15,205 bases of DNA, taken from positions 1 through 15,205 of the forward strand of contig CAJTRC010000060.1 of NCBI GenBank assembly GCA_910578365.1, written 5' to 3'. Below are positions 1-6,698 of this stretch, in pieces; within the stretch, counting starts at the first letter, position 1, and each line of letters begins with the position of its first letter. The stretch is from an uncultured Muribaculaceae bacterium. GTDB taxonomy: Bacteria > Bacteroidota > Bacteroidia > Bacteroidales > Muribaculaceae. The translations under genes were made by a program, and so were the position numbers. A model generated the notes under the pieces. That model saw only the letters and a list, made by a program, of their open reading frames with translations. It did not search any database and had not been told where the DNA came from.

Positions 1-7
1 AAAAGAG

Positions 8-49
8 CGTGTCAGGATAACCTTTACAAGATTATTCTGACACGTTTTT
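8..49 (+). terminator. Intrinsic terminator, rightward
   Basis: Bases 8-20 pair with 32-44 in a 13-bp stem with one G-U pair, around an 11-nt loop (21-31), followed directly by a T run at 45-49. This is a textbook intrinsic terminator for a + strand transcript entering from the left of the window. The reverse strand also has a short T-rich tail (from the AAAA at 1-4), so it may work in both directions. Confidence 0.8.
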
Positions 50-152
50 ATATTGACGCGGTTTCCTGTTCTAACACCGGTAGCCGGATATGTAATTTAG
101 ACTTCGAGGACTCTTTCATATATAACTTACAAAACCATCAGTCATTATAGAT

Positions 153-917
153 ATGATCACAAATCCCAATTTCAAGATTGACGTATCCGTCACTGAAAAA
201 TGTTACAAGTCCAAACCGACTCCTACCGACTATCGGCAAATGCGATGGAATAAGACCAAAATGAGTCTTAGTAGCTTCATTTCGATGGTCAGAATGGGTT
301 ACAGCTATTGCCATATTTACTATAGGAACCTGCGTAGGAAAAATAAATTTCTCTATACGCAGACCATCAGCATTGATGTTGATGACACCGATACAGACCT
401 TGAAACATTCTACCGTCAATGCCAGTTGAAACCGACCTTTGCTTACGAGACATTTTCAAATGGTACTGGCGGAAAGTACAGCTATCGTCTGGTATATGTC
501 TTCAAAGAGCGTATTAATATCCGTGCTTTCGGTGAACTGTATGAGAAAATATGCAGGATGACCAATCTTGACAAGACTAAAGACCATTGCGGTAAAGTCA
601 TCACACAGCTCATGAACGGAACTATATATGAAGCAAAGGTATTCCGCTCCAACCGGATATATTCGTCAATCACCGACCTTCCTGTCGATGCAACTGAACA
701 GGAACAGATTGTCACATATCAACATTCACTTCTTCCTGTAGTGCCAAACGTTTATAAACCCAGATACTCTTCAGCAATCTATCAACCTAATAATATTAAT
801 TCATCAAAATCAAATCAAAAACAATATAAATCTAATGACCCGGATTGGAAAAAACAGCTTGAAAGCATCAGTGTCCCTTTGAAGGTTCTTGCAGAGAGCA
901 GACAGGAATTCCTATAG
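153..917 (+). CDS. N-terminal part of an interrupted primase-like/replication-type protein of a mobile element
   Basis: This is the first 254 codons of a longer frame that continues after a TAG at 915-917. The start is the first ATG after an in-frame TAA at 123-125, and no Shine-Dalgarno is visible. Residues 72-80 read as a hydrophobic strand ending in an acidic cluster (SIDVDDTD). This is followed by a small/basic stretch with R112 (GGKYSYRLVYVF) and by DHCGKVITQLMNGT near 144-157. The order DxD, then G/R-rich strand, then C/H-Q-x-NG resembles the archaeo-eukaryotic-primase-like fold in BT4734/VirE_N-type proteins of Bacteroidota elements. This is recognition by pattern, not a firm family hit. 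If TAG is read as stop, a 254-residue N-terminal product would be made. Its convergent neighbour is a tyrosine integrase, consistent with an integrated plasmid, phage or conjugative element. Other possibilities are a replication initiator or a mobilisation-associated regulator. Confidence 0.55.
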   Translation: MITNPNFKIDVSVTEKCYKSKPTPTDYRQMRWNKTKMSLSSFISMVRMGYSYCHIYYRNLRRKNKFLYTQTISIDVDDTDTDLETFYRQCQLKPTFAYETFSNGTGGKYSYRLVYVFKERINIRAFGELYEKICRMTNLDKTKDHCGKVITQLMNGTIYEAKVFRSNRIYSSITDLPVDATEQEQIVTYQHSLLPVVPNVYKPRYSSAIYQPNNINSSKSNQKQYKSNDPDWKKQLESISVPLKVLAESRQEFL

Positions 918-1664
918 ATTTATGGGAAGGAACACAGGCTTTTAAGGTGGTCAAAGCTGTCATATAACGAAGCCGGCTATTGTGTCATACCCGAAAATCA
1001 TCTTTCACTGTTTGTACGTTATCGTAACAGGCGAGGGGAATGTACGGTCAACCGTTTCCGTGACGGGGAGAAACGTCGTAACCGATTGTTTACCGACGGA
1101 TGCATCATACGCAAGATAAATCCCGGAGTAACATTCATGGATCTATTTTTCAATCTGGTTCACAGGGTGTATTTCTACTATGACAATTCCGACGGTGTGT
1201 TGTCTGATGAACTTATAGCCCGCAAGGCTTATGATGTCATGAATTATACCGAGTTCGATGCGATGGAGTTCAAGTCGCTTGACGCAGGGAAGGTCACTAC
1301 TTCTCCCGGATACTGTCGTGAACACGGTGTGTCAAGACGATCATATTCCCGGAAGGCTCTTATGTATCAGAATTACGAATCCATACAGGCGTGGTATGAA
1401 CCTGGGAAATCTGTTACCTCAAACCTAAAGGAAGCGCGCGACAGAGGGCTTACCGTCAGTCTGTCTACACTCCGACGCTATTGCAAGTTCAACAATATAC
1501 CTGTCAATCCGGGACATTGTGACATATCTGAGTGGTATAACCCGGCTGTCTCGGTAAGACTTAACCTACAGACAGCACGGGCATAGGGCATCAAGGTGTC
1601 ACAGTCGTCCTTATACAAGCACTGCAAGGACAACGGCATCCCGACTAAAGGGATGGCAACTTAA
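918..1664 (+). pseudogene. C-terminal part of the same gene, behind an in-frame TAG and containing a second TAG
   Basis: The frame of the upstream piece continues without any shift from 918 (IYGKEHRLLRWSK...) to a TAA at 1662-1664, broken only by a second TAG at 1584-1586. With both TAG codons bridged, 153-1664 would encode 503 residues. The segment carries a basic region (about 1020-1090) and ends in two 47-residue repeats. The second TAG lies inside repeat 2, opposite an arginine of repeat 1, so it is not the natural end. The only starts available here are non-ATG or internal, so independent translation is unlikely. The last 20 bases overlap the 3' end of the convergent integrase gene. The simplest reading is a pseudogene with two nonsense mutations. 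Suppression or recoding of TAG by the parent element is the alternative. Confidence 0.6.
1380..1661 (+). repeat. Two tandem 47-codon repeats, HTH-like
   Basis: Codons 1380-1520 and 1521-1661 encode two adjacent 47-residue units that share about 20 identical positions. The common pattern is I-x-x-W-Y-x-P, S-V-x-x-N-L-x-x-A-R, G-x-x-V-S-x-S-x-L and C-K-x-N-x-I-P. The alternation of predicted helices with the VSxSTL-type step suggests a small helix-turn-helix unit. DNA binding is inferred, not shown. The unit ends exactly at the final TAA, so the intact protein would end with repeat 2. Confidence 0.7.
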
Positions 1665-2979
1665 TCTTGCTCAGCTCTTCACGCAGTCTTGCCGGTATAA
1701 AGTGAGCGTAGACCTTCTCGGTTATTTCAGTAGAGGAATGACCGAGAAGCTGGCTCACCATCGTCATGTCCATACCGTTGTTAAGACTCAGGACAGCAAA
1801 GGTGTGGCGTCCGACATGGAATGTGAGACTGAATGACAGTCCCAGTTTTTCACCAATCACATTGAGAGCTTGATTGATACCACGTGTCTTTGTGTTCCTC
1901 ACACGGTACAGGGCATCTGTGTCATCAAGGTTAAAGTCATCGTCAAGCAATCCGAAAACAAAGCGATTGTATCGACCTTTCCACTGTTCAAGTATTCCCA
2001 TAGCCTGGTCGCTTAGGGGTATAACATTCCTGTTTTTCGTCTTGACCTGTATCTTGTTAAGAGTCCGTTTGTCGAAGTCTATGTCAGACCATTGCAGGGT
2101 GATGATGTCAATGACACGCAAACCACAGGCATATAGGGCAAACAGGAACATCTCGATATATTCCTTTCGTCTCGCTTCCTTATCTTCCGTGTAAAACTTT
2201 ATAAGACACTCCAGTTCCTTTTTGGAAAGATGCTTCACGCTTGACTCATCATTCTTCTGGAGTGATACGGTCTTGATGATTCTCATCTTCTGTATGGCGG
2301 CATTGAGAGCCACCGGGATGTATCCCATGACCATTGCCTGTTGACAGCCTTTGAGTATAGGGGTCAGGGCATGGTTTATGGTATCGTCACTGTTGTCCTT
2401 GATCTCACGTCTCCACTTTATATGTGACTCTATAAGCTCCGTGGAAATCTCGGAGACATAAATGCTGTCGGGTGCATACGTACCGCGTTTTTCCGATTTC
2501 AGGAACTCACGGAATATTTTCATGGCGCTCAGGCCATTGCGATATACACTCTGACCGATTTTATTTCGGTCCAGTTCGTTTTTAAGGAGGTCTGACACAT
2601 AACTCACAAAATCAATACCTTTGTCCTCGCGTGTTGTCGGGTGGTCGTCAAGGAGAGCCCTCATCATCTCTACTGTCAAACGGTCGGGATGCTTCTCACA
2701 CCAAGCCGCTATCTTGGAGTCAAACTCACTGACGCTTTTTGTAAGCCGGCTGTTGATATTGCGATAGTCAGGTCCGTAGCTTGCCCTGACACCGCCACGT
2801 CCCTTGTTCTCGTTAGGATTCCAGTCCTTTTCTTTGACAGAGATCCCGGTAGAGCGTCTGACTGCCACTGATTTGACAGCATATTCAATCTGGACCACCA
2901 GAGGGCGGTCATTCTTGGTTTGTCTGGTCTTGTACAACCGGAAATGTCCGGTCGGGAATGGTCTTGCTGCTTTACCCAT
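1645..2979 (-). CDS. Tyrosine recombinase/integrase of a mobile element
   Basis: This full-length 444-residue phage-type integrase cuts and rejoins DNA at attachment sites through a 3'-phosphotyrosine intermediate. The N-terminal about 1-110 is the arm-binding region typical of Bacteroidota integrases (includes TGISVKEKDWN near 44-53). A SAM-like core-binding domain covers about 120-235. The catalytic domain covers about 250-435, with R288 (ACGLRVIDI), K313 (VKTKN), H388 and R391 (HVGRHTF), H414 (LLGHSS) and nucleophile Y424 (EKVYAHF). The catalytic set is complete, so the protein should be active. It ends in TAG (1645-1647) at the usual family end. It converges with the interrupted + strand gene. 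Upstream, on its right, lies the non-coding stretch where the attachment site would be expected. The family is clear; which element type it belongs to is not. Confidence 0.95.
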   Translation of the reverse strand: MGKAARPFPTGHFRLYKTRQTKNDRPLVVQIEYAVKSVAVRRSTGISVKEKDWNPNENKGRGGVRASYGPDYRNINSRLTKSVSEFDSKIAAWCEKHPDRLTVEMMRALLDDHPTTREDKGIDFVSYVSDLLKNELDRNKIGQSVYRNGLSAMKIFREFLKSEKRGTYAPDSIYVSEISTELIESHIKWRREIKDNSDDTINHALTPILKGCQQAMVMGYIPVALNAAIQKMRIIKTVSLQKNDESSVKHLSKKELECLIKFYTEDKEARRKEYIEMFLFALYACGLRVIDIITLQWSDIDFDKRTLNKIQVKTKNRNVIPLSDQAMGILEQWKGRYNRFVFGLLDDDFNLDDTDALYRVRNTKTRGINQALNVIGEKLGLSFSLTFHVGRHTFAVLSLNNGMDMTMVSQLLGHSSTEITEKVYAHFIPARLREELSKIKLPSL

Positions 2980-3122
2980 GTTGTATGTTCCGTTTCTTTT
3001 ATTTTAAGCGAATTTACAACAGTTATACGACAGTTTATCCCGATTGTCTATATTCTTTTTTTGTCGGTGCGCTAATTTTACGCCAGTTTATTATGCTCTA
3101 AAAGGGGGTAAAATGCAAGAAA
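2980..3122. other. Integrase upstream region; presumed element/chromosome junction
   Basis: This stretch lies between the integrase start and the terminator of the chromosomal operon. It contains short repeated words: CAGTTATA (3020-3027), CAGTTTAT (3031-3038) and CAGTTTAT again (3084-3091), plus a 7-bp inverted repeat ATTTTAC/GTAAAAT (3075-3081 and 3108-3114). Short direct repeats beside an integrase gene are typical of recombinase or accessory-factor sites, but no second attachment copy is in the window, so the exact junction cannot be set. No TAnnTTTG promoter box for the integrase was found here. Confidence 0.35.
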
Positions 3123-3162
3123 AAAGAGTTGGACTGTCGCTTGGTGCGAAGCTCAACTCTTT
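3123..3162 (-). terminator. Intrinsic terminator of the trpS-to-DUF2795 operon
   Basis: AAAGAGTTG (3123-3131) pairs perfectly with CAACTCTTT (3154-3162) around a 22-nt spacer. Read on the - strand, the stem is followed by a T-rich tail (complement of the A run 3118-3125). It sits 33 bases beyond the stop codon of the DUF2795 gene, where the leftward operon should end, and it separates the chromosome from the element. Confidence 0.7.
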
Positions 3163-3194
3163 GGTATTCTTTGTGTTAATCCTATTGTGTAGGC

Positions 3195-3416
3195 TTAATA
3201 CTCCTCCTCGTTGAAGAGAAAGTCTTCTTTGCTGGGGTAATCGGGCCAGATGTCTTCGATGGTTTCGTAGGTTTCGCCTTCGTCTTCGATTTCCTGAAGA
3301 TTCTCGATTACTTCGAGTGGTGCGCCGGAACGCATGGCGTAGTCGATAAGCTCGTCCTTGGTGGCGGGCCAGGGTGCGTCTTCGAGCTTTGATGCAAGTT
3401 CAAGTGTCCAATACAT
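3195..3416 (-). CDS. DUF2795 family small acidic protein
   Basis: This 73-residue acidic protein starts MYWTLELASKLEDAPWP and ends in a Glu/Asp-rich tail (PSKEDFLFNEEEY). The central ATKDELIDYAMRSGAP and EVIENLQEIEDE segments match the DUF2795 type of small conserved Bacteroidota proteins as I know it. No catalytic motif, signal peptide or membrane segment is visible, so it should be a soluble cytoplasmic protein. Its function is unknown. It is the last gene of the leftward unit, 30 nt after the adenosyltransferase gene and directly before the terminator. The leader between the two genes is A-rich on the coding strand rather than carrying a GGAGG-type site, as usual in this phylum. Confidence 0.85.
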   Translation of the reverse strand: MYWTLELASKLEDAPWPATKDELIDYAMRSGAPLEVIENLQEIEDEGETYETIEDIWPDYPSKEDFLFNEEEY

Positions 3417-3446
3417 AGTTATTTCGTTTTTTTTAGTTTTTATATA

Positions 3447-3998
3447 CTAACAAGATTTTTCCCAAAATATTTCATCGCGACCGTTGAAATAATTTGCGGC
3501 GCGTCCGACTACGAACAGGTAGTCGCTCAGCCGGTTGATGTAGGCGTATATCTCGGGAGCGATTTCGATACTGTCGCCAAGGCTTATGAGCAGTCGCTCT
3601 GCGCGCCGCGCTACTGTGCGTGCCACCTGCGCGCGTGCCGCTGCCGGGCATCCGCCGGGTAGTATGAAGCGGTTGTGTGGCGGCACGGTGGAGTCGAGCT
3701 CGTCGATGGCTTGTTCGAGCATGGTCACGCTGTCGGCAGGCAGGGGTTCGGGCTGCCATTTGCTTTCGGGCTCGGTGGCCAGTATGGTGCCGATATCGAA
3801 CAGGCGGTTCTGCACTCCGAGCAGGGTGTCGACTGCAAGTTGGGGCAGGCGGTCGGGTTCGGATATTACCAGGCCGAGCCACGAGTTGAGTTCGTCGAGT
3901 GTGCCATAGGCTTCAAGGCGCGGATGGTTTTTGGGTACCCGGCTTCCGCCGACAAGCGATGTGCGGCCTTTGTCGCCGCCTCGGGTATATACTTTCAT
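3447..3998 (-). CDS. PduO-type ATP:cob(I)alamin adenosyltransferase
   Basis: The 183-residue cytoplasmic enzyme transfers the adenosyl group of ATP to cob(I)alamin, making adenosylcobalamin. The N-terminal ATP-binding motif YTRGGDKGRTSLVGG (4-18) is intact. It is followed by AYGTLDELNSWLG (30-42), the Arg-rich helix ARTVARRAERLL of the family's active site, and the C-terminal NRLSDYLFVVGRAAN segment. Length and order fit the PduO/MMAB family, which works as a trimer. The gene starts with ATG (3996-3998), overlapping the TGA of the DUF1573 gene as ATGA, so translation is probably coupled. It lies in one operon with meaB, which points to supply of cofactor to methylmalonyl-CoA mutase rather than to propanediol use. 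It stops with TAG at the natural end of the family, showing that TAG is an ordinary stop in this genome. Confidence 0.93.
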   Translation of the reverse strand: MKVYTRGGDKGRTSLVGGSRVPKNHPRLEAYGTLDELNSWLGLVISEPDRLPQLAVDTLLGVQNRLFDIGTILATEPESKWQPEPLPADSVTMLEQAIDELDSTVPPHNRFILPGGCPAAARAQVARTVARRAERLLISLGDSIEIAPEIYAYINRLSDYLFVVGRAANYFNGRDEIFWEKSC

Positions 3999-4384
3999 GG
4001 TGTTACGGTGCCGGTTATGCGCAGTGTCAGCCGTTTGGCGTTGGTGGCGTTGGTGCGTATTTTTACTTCTTTGTTTATTTCGCCTTTTTGTCCGGCGGGT
4101 ATGAAGGTGACTTTTACCTCGCCTTTGGCTCCTGGTGCGATTGGCTCGGGGGTGTATGTGGGCCTTGTGCAGCCGCAGGATGCGCTGGCCGAGATTATCA
4201 CCAGAGGTGCGTCGCCGCTGTTGGTGATTGTGAATGTGTGGGTTACTGCTTTGTCGGTCTGTTTTACGGTGCCGAAGTCAAAGCTTTTTTCGGCCAGTGT
4301 TACTTTGGCGCCTTTGGCCAGGGCGCTTGCCGGCAAGAGTATGGCGACAAGGGCTATGACGAGTAAGGAGAGTATTCGGTTCAT
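3995..4384 (-). CDS. Exported DUF1573 protein (Ig-like, CGC motif)
   Basis: I chose the ATG at 4382-4384, giving 129 residues, because a clear Sec signal peptide starts there (MNRILSLLVIALVAILLPASALA, cleavage near 23-24). A longer upstream frame to 4630 has no signal and lies wholly inside meaB. The mature part has the DUF1573 layout: SFDFGTVKQTD, then FTITNSGDAPLVI, the conserved SCGCT (C70, C72), PGAKGEVKVTF, and a final strand LRITGTV. DUF1573 is a small immunoglobulin-like domain common in Bacteroidota exported proteins, of unknown role. No lipobox cysteine is present, so the product should be periplasmic or secreted. The start overlaps the TGA of meaB as ATGA and its own TGA overlaps the adenosyltransferase ATG in the same way. 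Confidence 0.9.
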   Translation of the reverse strand: MNRILSLLVIALVAILLPASALAKGAKVTLAEKSFDFGTVKQTDKAVTHTFTITNSGDAPLVIISASASCGCTRPTYTPEPIAPGAKGEVKVTFIPAGQKGEINKEVKIRTNATNAKRLTLRITGTVTP

Positions 4385-5481
4385 TGTCGGAGTGATTTGA
4401 AGTAGAAGTCGAGTACGTCGCGGGCGGCTATGAATGAGCTGCGCCGGTTGGCGAGCACCAGGTCTTCGTTGCGGGCGAGGAGCCGGTTGACTTCGGGGTT
4501 GTTGTAGAAGTGGTTGCGCAGTTGTTCGTCGATGGTTTCGAACATCCAGTAGCGGGCTTGCTGGTGGCGTCGGCGTTCGAAGTATCCGTTGGCGTCGACG
4601 TATGCGAAGTATCGGTCGATCATATCCCATACTTCGGCTATGCCCAGTTCGAAGTAGCCTGAGTAGGTGAGTACTTCGGGCTGCCAGCCTGATTCTGTCG
4701 GCGGGAACAGATGGAGTGCGCTACGGAATTGTGCCTGAGCCAGCTGTGCCGGGCCTATGTTGTCGCCGTCGGCTTTGTTTATGACTATGCCGTCAGCCAT
4801 TTCCATGATGCCGCGCTTGATGCCCTGGAGTTCGTCGCCTGTGCCGGCGAGCTGTATGAGCAGGAAGAAGTCGACCATGGAGTGGACGGCTGTTTCGCTC
4901 TGTCCTACGCCTACGGTTTCGACGAATATGTTGTTGTATCCGGCGGCTTCGCACAGTACTATGGTTTCGCGTGTTTTGCGAGCCACGCCCCCCAGTGAGC
5001 CTGCCGATGGTGAGGGGCGTATGAATGCGCCGTGGTGTTGCGACAGTTTTTCCATGCGGGTTTTGTCGCCGAGTATGGAGCCTTTGGTGCGCTCGCTCGA
5101 GGGGTCAATGGCGAGTACGGCGAGTTTGCCTCCTTGCTTTAGTACGTGTAGGCCGAATACGTCGATTGATGTCGACTTGCCTGCACCGGGTACGCCGGTG
5201 ATGCCGATTCGGCGCGATTTGCCGCTGTATGGCAGGCATTTTTCAATTACCTCCTGTGCTATTGCCTGGTGTGCGGGCTGTATGCTCTCTACCAGCGTAA
5301 CGGCGCGGCTGAGCATGGTCACGTCGCCTTTAAGTATGCCTTCGATGAGTTCGGAGGCTGCGGGCAGGGGCTTGCGTTTGGGCCTTTTGTTCAGGTATGG
5401 GTTTACCTGGGGTGGCTGAGCCACGCCGGAGTTTACGTTCAGGCCTTTGTATTGGCTGTCGTTTTCGGGATGGTCTTGCAT
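4381..5481 (-). CDS. meaB: MeaB/ArgK-type G3E P-loop GTPase, methylmalonyl-CoA mutase chaperone
   Basis: This 366-residue GTPase gates adenosylcobalamin loading onto, and protects, methylmalonyl-CoA mutase. The Walker A GVPGAGKST is at 96-104. It is followed by the family-specific IDPSS (125-129), SILGDKTRM (135-143), FIRPSPSAGSLGG (153-165), the Walker B-like VETVGVGQSE (188-197) and the guanine motif NKAD (235-238). The N-terminal 40 residues are a variable Pro/Asn-rich extension. The C-terminal about 300-366 contains helices used for dimerisation in the family. It lies 26 nt after trpS and overlaps the DUF1573 gene by ATGA. The cobalamin adenosyltransferase two genes on makes an adenosylcobalamin supply-and-loading operon. 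The mutase itself is not in the window. Confidence 0.95.
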   Translation of the reverse strand: MQDHPENDSQYKGLNVNSGVAQPPQVNPYLNKRPKRKPLPAASELIEGILKGDVTMLSRAVTLVESIQPAHQAIAQEVIEKCLPYSGKSRRIGITGVPGAGKSTSIDVFGLHVLKQGGKLAVLAIDPSSERTKGSILGDKTRMEKLSQHHGAFIRPSPSAGSLGGVARKTRETIVLCEAAGYNNIFVETVGVGQSETAVHSMVDFFLLIQLAGTGDELQGIKRGIMEMADGIVINKADGDNIGPAQLAQAQFRSALHLFPPTESGWQPEVLTYSGYFELGIAEVWDMIDRYFAYVDANGYFERRRHQQARYWMFETIDEQLRNHFYNNPEVNRLLARNEDLVLANRRSSFIAARDVLDFYFKSLRQ

Positions 5482-5507
5482 GGTGAAAGAGCTGTTTTAG
5501 GTTGGGC

Positions 5508-6590
5508 TTAGAAGGAGCGGAAGCCCATTACGCTGCGTACTTCGGCCAGGGTGGCTGCCGCGCGTTCGCGTGCTTTCTCGGCGCCAAGGCGAACTACACG
5601 GTTGAGGTATGCGTCGTCGGCGAGGATGTCGCTTACGCGTTCGCGTATGGGGTTGGTCACGGCCAGGATGTCTTCGGCGAGTTGTTTTTTGAGGTCGCCG
5701 TAGCGCAAGGTGCCGTCGTCGTATGCCTGACGGAAGAGGCTTACTACGTCGGGTGTTGAGGTGAGTTCGAGCAGTGTGAACAGGTTTGCCACGGGTTCGC
5801 TCATGGGTTGGCCGGGGTGGGGGCCGTCGTCGGTCATGGCGCGCATTACTTTTTTGCGGAGTACCTTGGGGTCATCGACCAGATAAATGCAGTTGCCTTC
5901 GCTTTTGCCCATTTTGCCGCTGCCGTCAAGGCCGGGCACTTTCACTGGTGCGCCGCCGAAGTTTAGGTCGGTGGGTTCGGGGAAGATGTCGGCGCCGTAG
6001 AACGAGTTGAAGCGGCGTGCGAAGCGGCGTGTGAGTTCCAGGTGCTGCAGCTGGTCTTTGCCTACAGGCACTTTGGTGGCTTTCTGAATGAGAATGTCCA
6101 CGGCCATGAGGGTGGGGTATGTGAGCAGGCCGGCGTTGACGCGCTTGTTGGTTTCGGCACCGATAATCTGGTGTTCGAAGTTTTCGTCGTCTTCGGCATC
6201 ACCGGCGGCAGTGCCTATGCCGAGTGCCTTGCGGGCTTTGTCTTTGAACGAGGCTGTACGCATAAGTTCGCCTATTCCTACGTGCATGTTCAGCAGCAGG
6301 TACATTTCGCTGATTTCAGGAATGTCGCTCTGCACGAATATTGTCGCTTTGTCGGGGTCGAGTCCGGCTGCGAGATATTCAGCCAGAATGTTTTTTACGT
6401 TGGCGTGCAGCTGCTGTGGTTCGGGGTTGGTGGTGAGGGCATGCAGGTCGGCGATGAAGAAGTTGCAGTCGTAGTTGTCCTGTATGCTTATGAATTTGCT
6501 GAGCGCACCGTAGTAGTTGCCCAGGTGCAGGTTGCCTGTGGAGCGGATGCCGCTTACCACTATTTCTTTTTTTGAATTTATGTTGTCCAT
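5508..6590 (-). CDS. trpS: Tryptophanyl-tRNA synthetase
   Basis: The 360-residue class I synthetase charges tRNA(Trp) with tryptophan in the cytoplasm. The HIGH-type signature GNLHLGNYYGAL (19-30) and the KMSKS-type KMGKS (226-230) are intact. Between them are the tryptophan-pocket segments FIADLHALT (45-53) and TYPTLMAVDIL (158-168) and the ATP-binding PVGKDQLQHLELTR (175-188). The C-terminal helical anticodon-binding domain runs from about 245. An acidic insertion at 128-140 (AAGDAEDDENFEH) follows FKDKARKALG. The start MDNINSKKEIVVSG fits the family's N-terminus. A Bacteroidota promoter box lies about 40 bases upstream. It is the first gene of the leftward unit leading to meaB; a functional link to the B12 genes is not evident. 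Confidence 0.97.
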   Translation of the reverse strand: MDNINSKKEIVVSGIRSTGNLHLGNYYGALSKFISIQDNYDCNFFIADLHALTTNPEPQQLHANVKNILAEYLAAGLDPDKATIFVQSDIPEISEMYLLLNMHVGIGELMRTASFKDKARKALGIGTAAGDAEDDENFEHQIIGAETNKRVNAGLLTYPTLMAVDILIQKATKVPVGKDQLQHLELTRRFARRFNSFYGADIFPEPTDLNFGGAPVKVPGLDGSGKMGKSEGNCIYLVDDPKVLRKKVMRAMTDDGPHPGQPMSEPVANLFTLLELTSTPDVVSLFRQAYDDGTLRYGDLKKQLAEDILAVTNPIRERVSDILADDAYLNRVVRLGAEKARERAAATLAEVRSVMGFRSF

Positions 6591-6625
6591 ATATTTATAT
6601 ACGTGCGGTTTGTCGATTTAGTTTG

Positions 6626-6633
6626 CAAAGATA
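6626..6633 (-). promoter_or_regulatory. Promoter -7 box of the trpS operon (TATCTTTG)
   Basis: On the - strand this reads TATCTTTG, an exact fit to the Bacteroidota -7 consensus TAnnTTTG. It predicts a start site near 6620 and a leader of about 30 nt to the trpS ATG. No TTTG is present at the -33 distance (AACA/TAAC stand there), so the upstream element is poor; the surrounding stretch is A/T-rich. Confidence 0.7.
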
Positions 6634-6665
6634 GTGATTTCTAAGTAAATTTTGTTAATTTAATT

Positions 6666-6697
6666 GCGGAAATTGCTTTGAAATTTCGGTGGTCCGC
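6666..6697 (-). terminator. Possible weak hairpin after the PorU-like gene
   Basis: On the - strand, just after the TGA of the PorU-like gene, GCGG and GAAATT can pair with AATTTC and CCGC, leaving a 6-nt bulge. The hairpin is followed by an A/T-rich tract without a clean T run. It could end the rex unit before the trpS promoter, but the support is weak. Confidence 0.3.
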
Positions 6698-6698
6698 A

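Noticed and set aside
1086..1586. Independent gene starting at TTG 1086
   Set aside because: It is in the same frame as the 153-917 part with only a TAG between, and the end at 1586 cuts a repeat; it is a fragment of one gene.
3447..3449. Genome-wide TAG recoding
   Set aside because: The adenosyltransferase and the integrase stop with TAG at their natural family ends, so TAG works as stop in this genome.
4385..4630. Longer N-terminus for the DUF1573 gene
   Set aside because: The extension lies wholly in meaB, is Arg/Pro-rich and would bury the signal peptide.
6651..6668. Rex operator in front of trpS (TTGTTAATTTAATTG)
   Set aside because: Only one half-site fits; the second half does not read TTAACAA.
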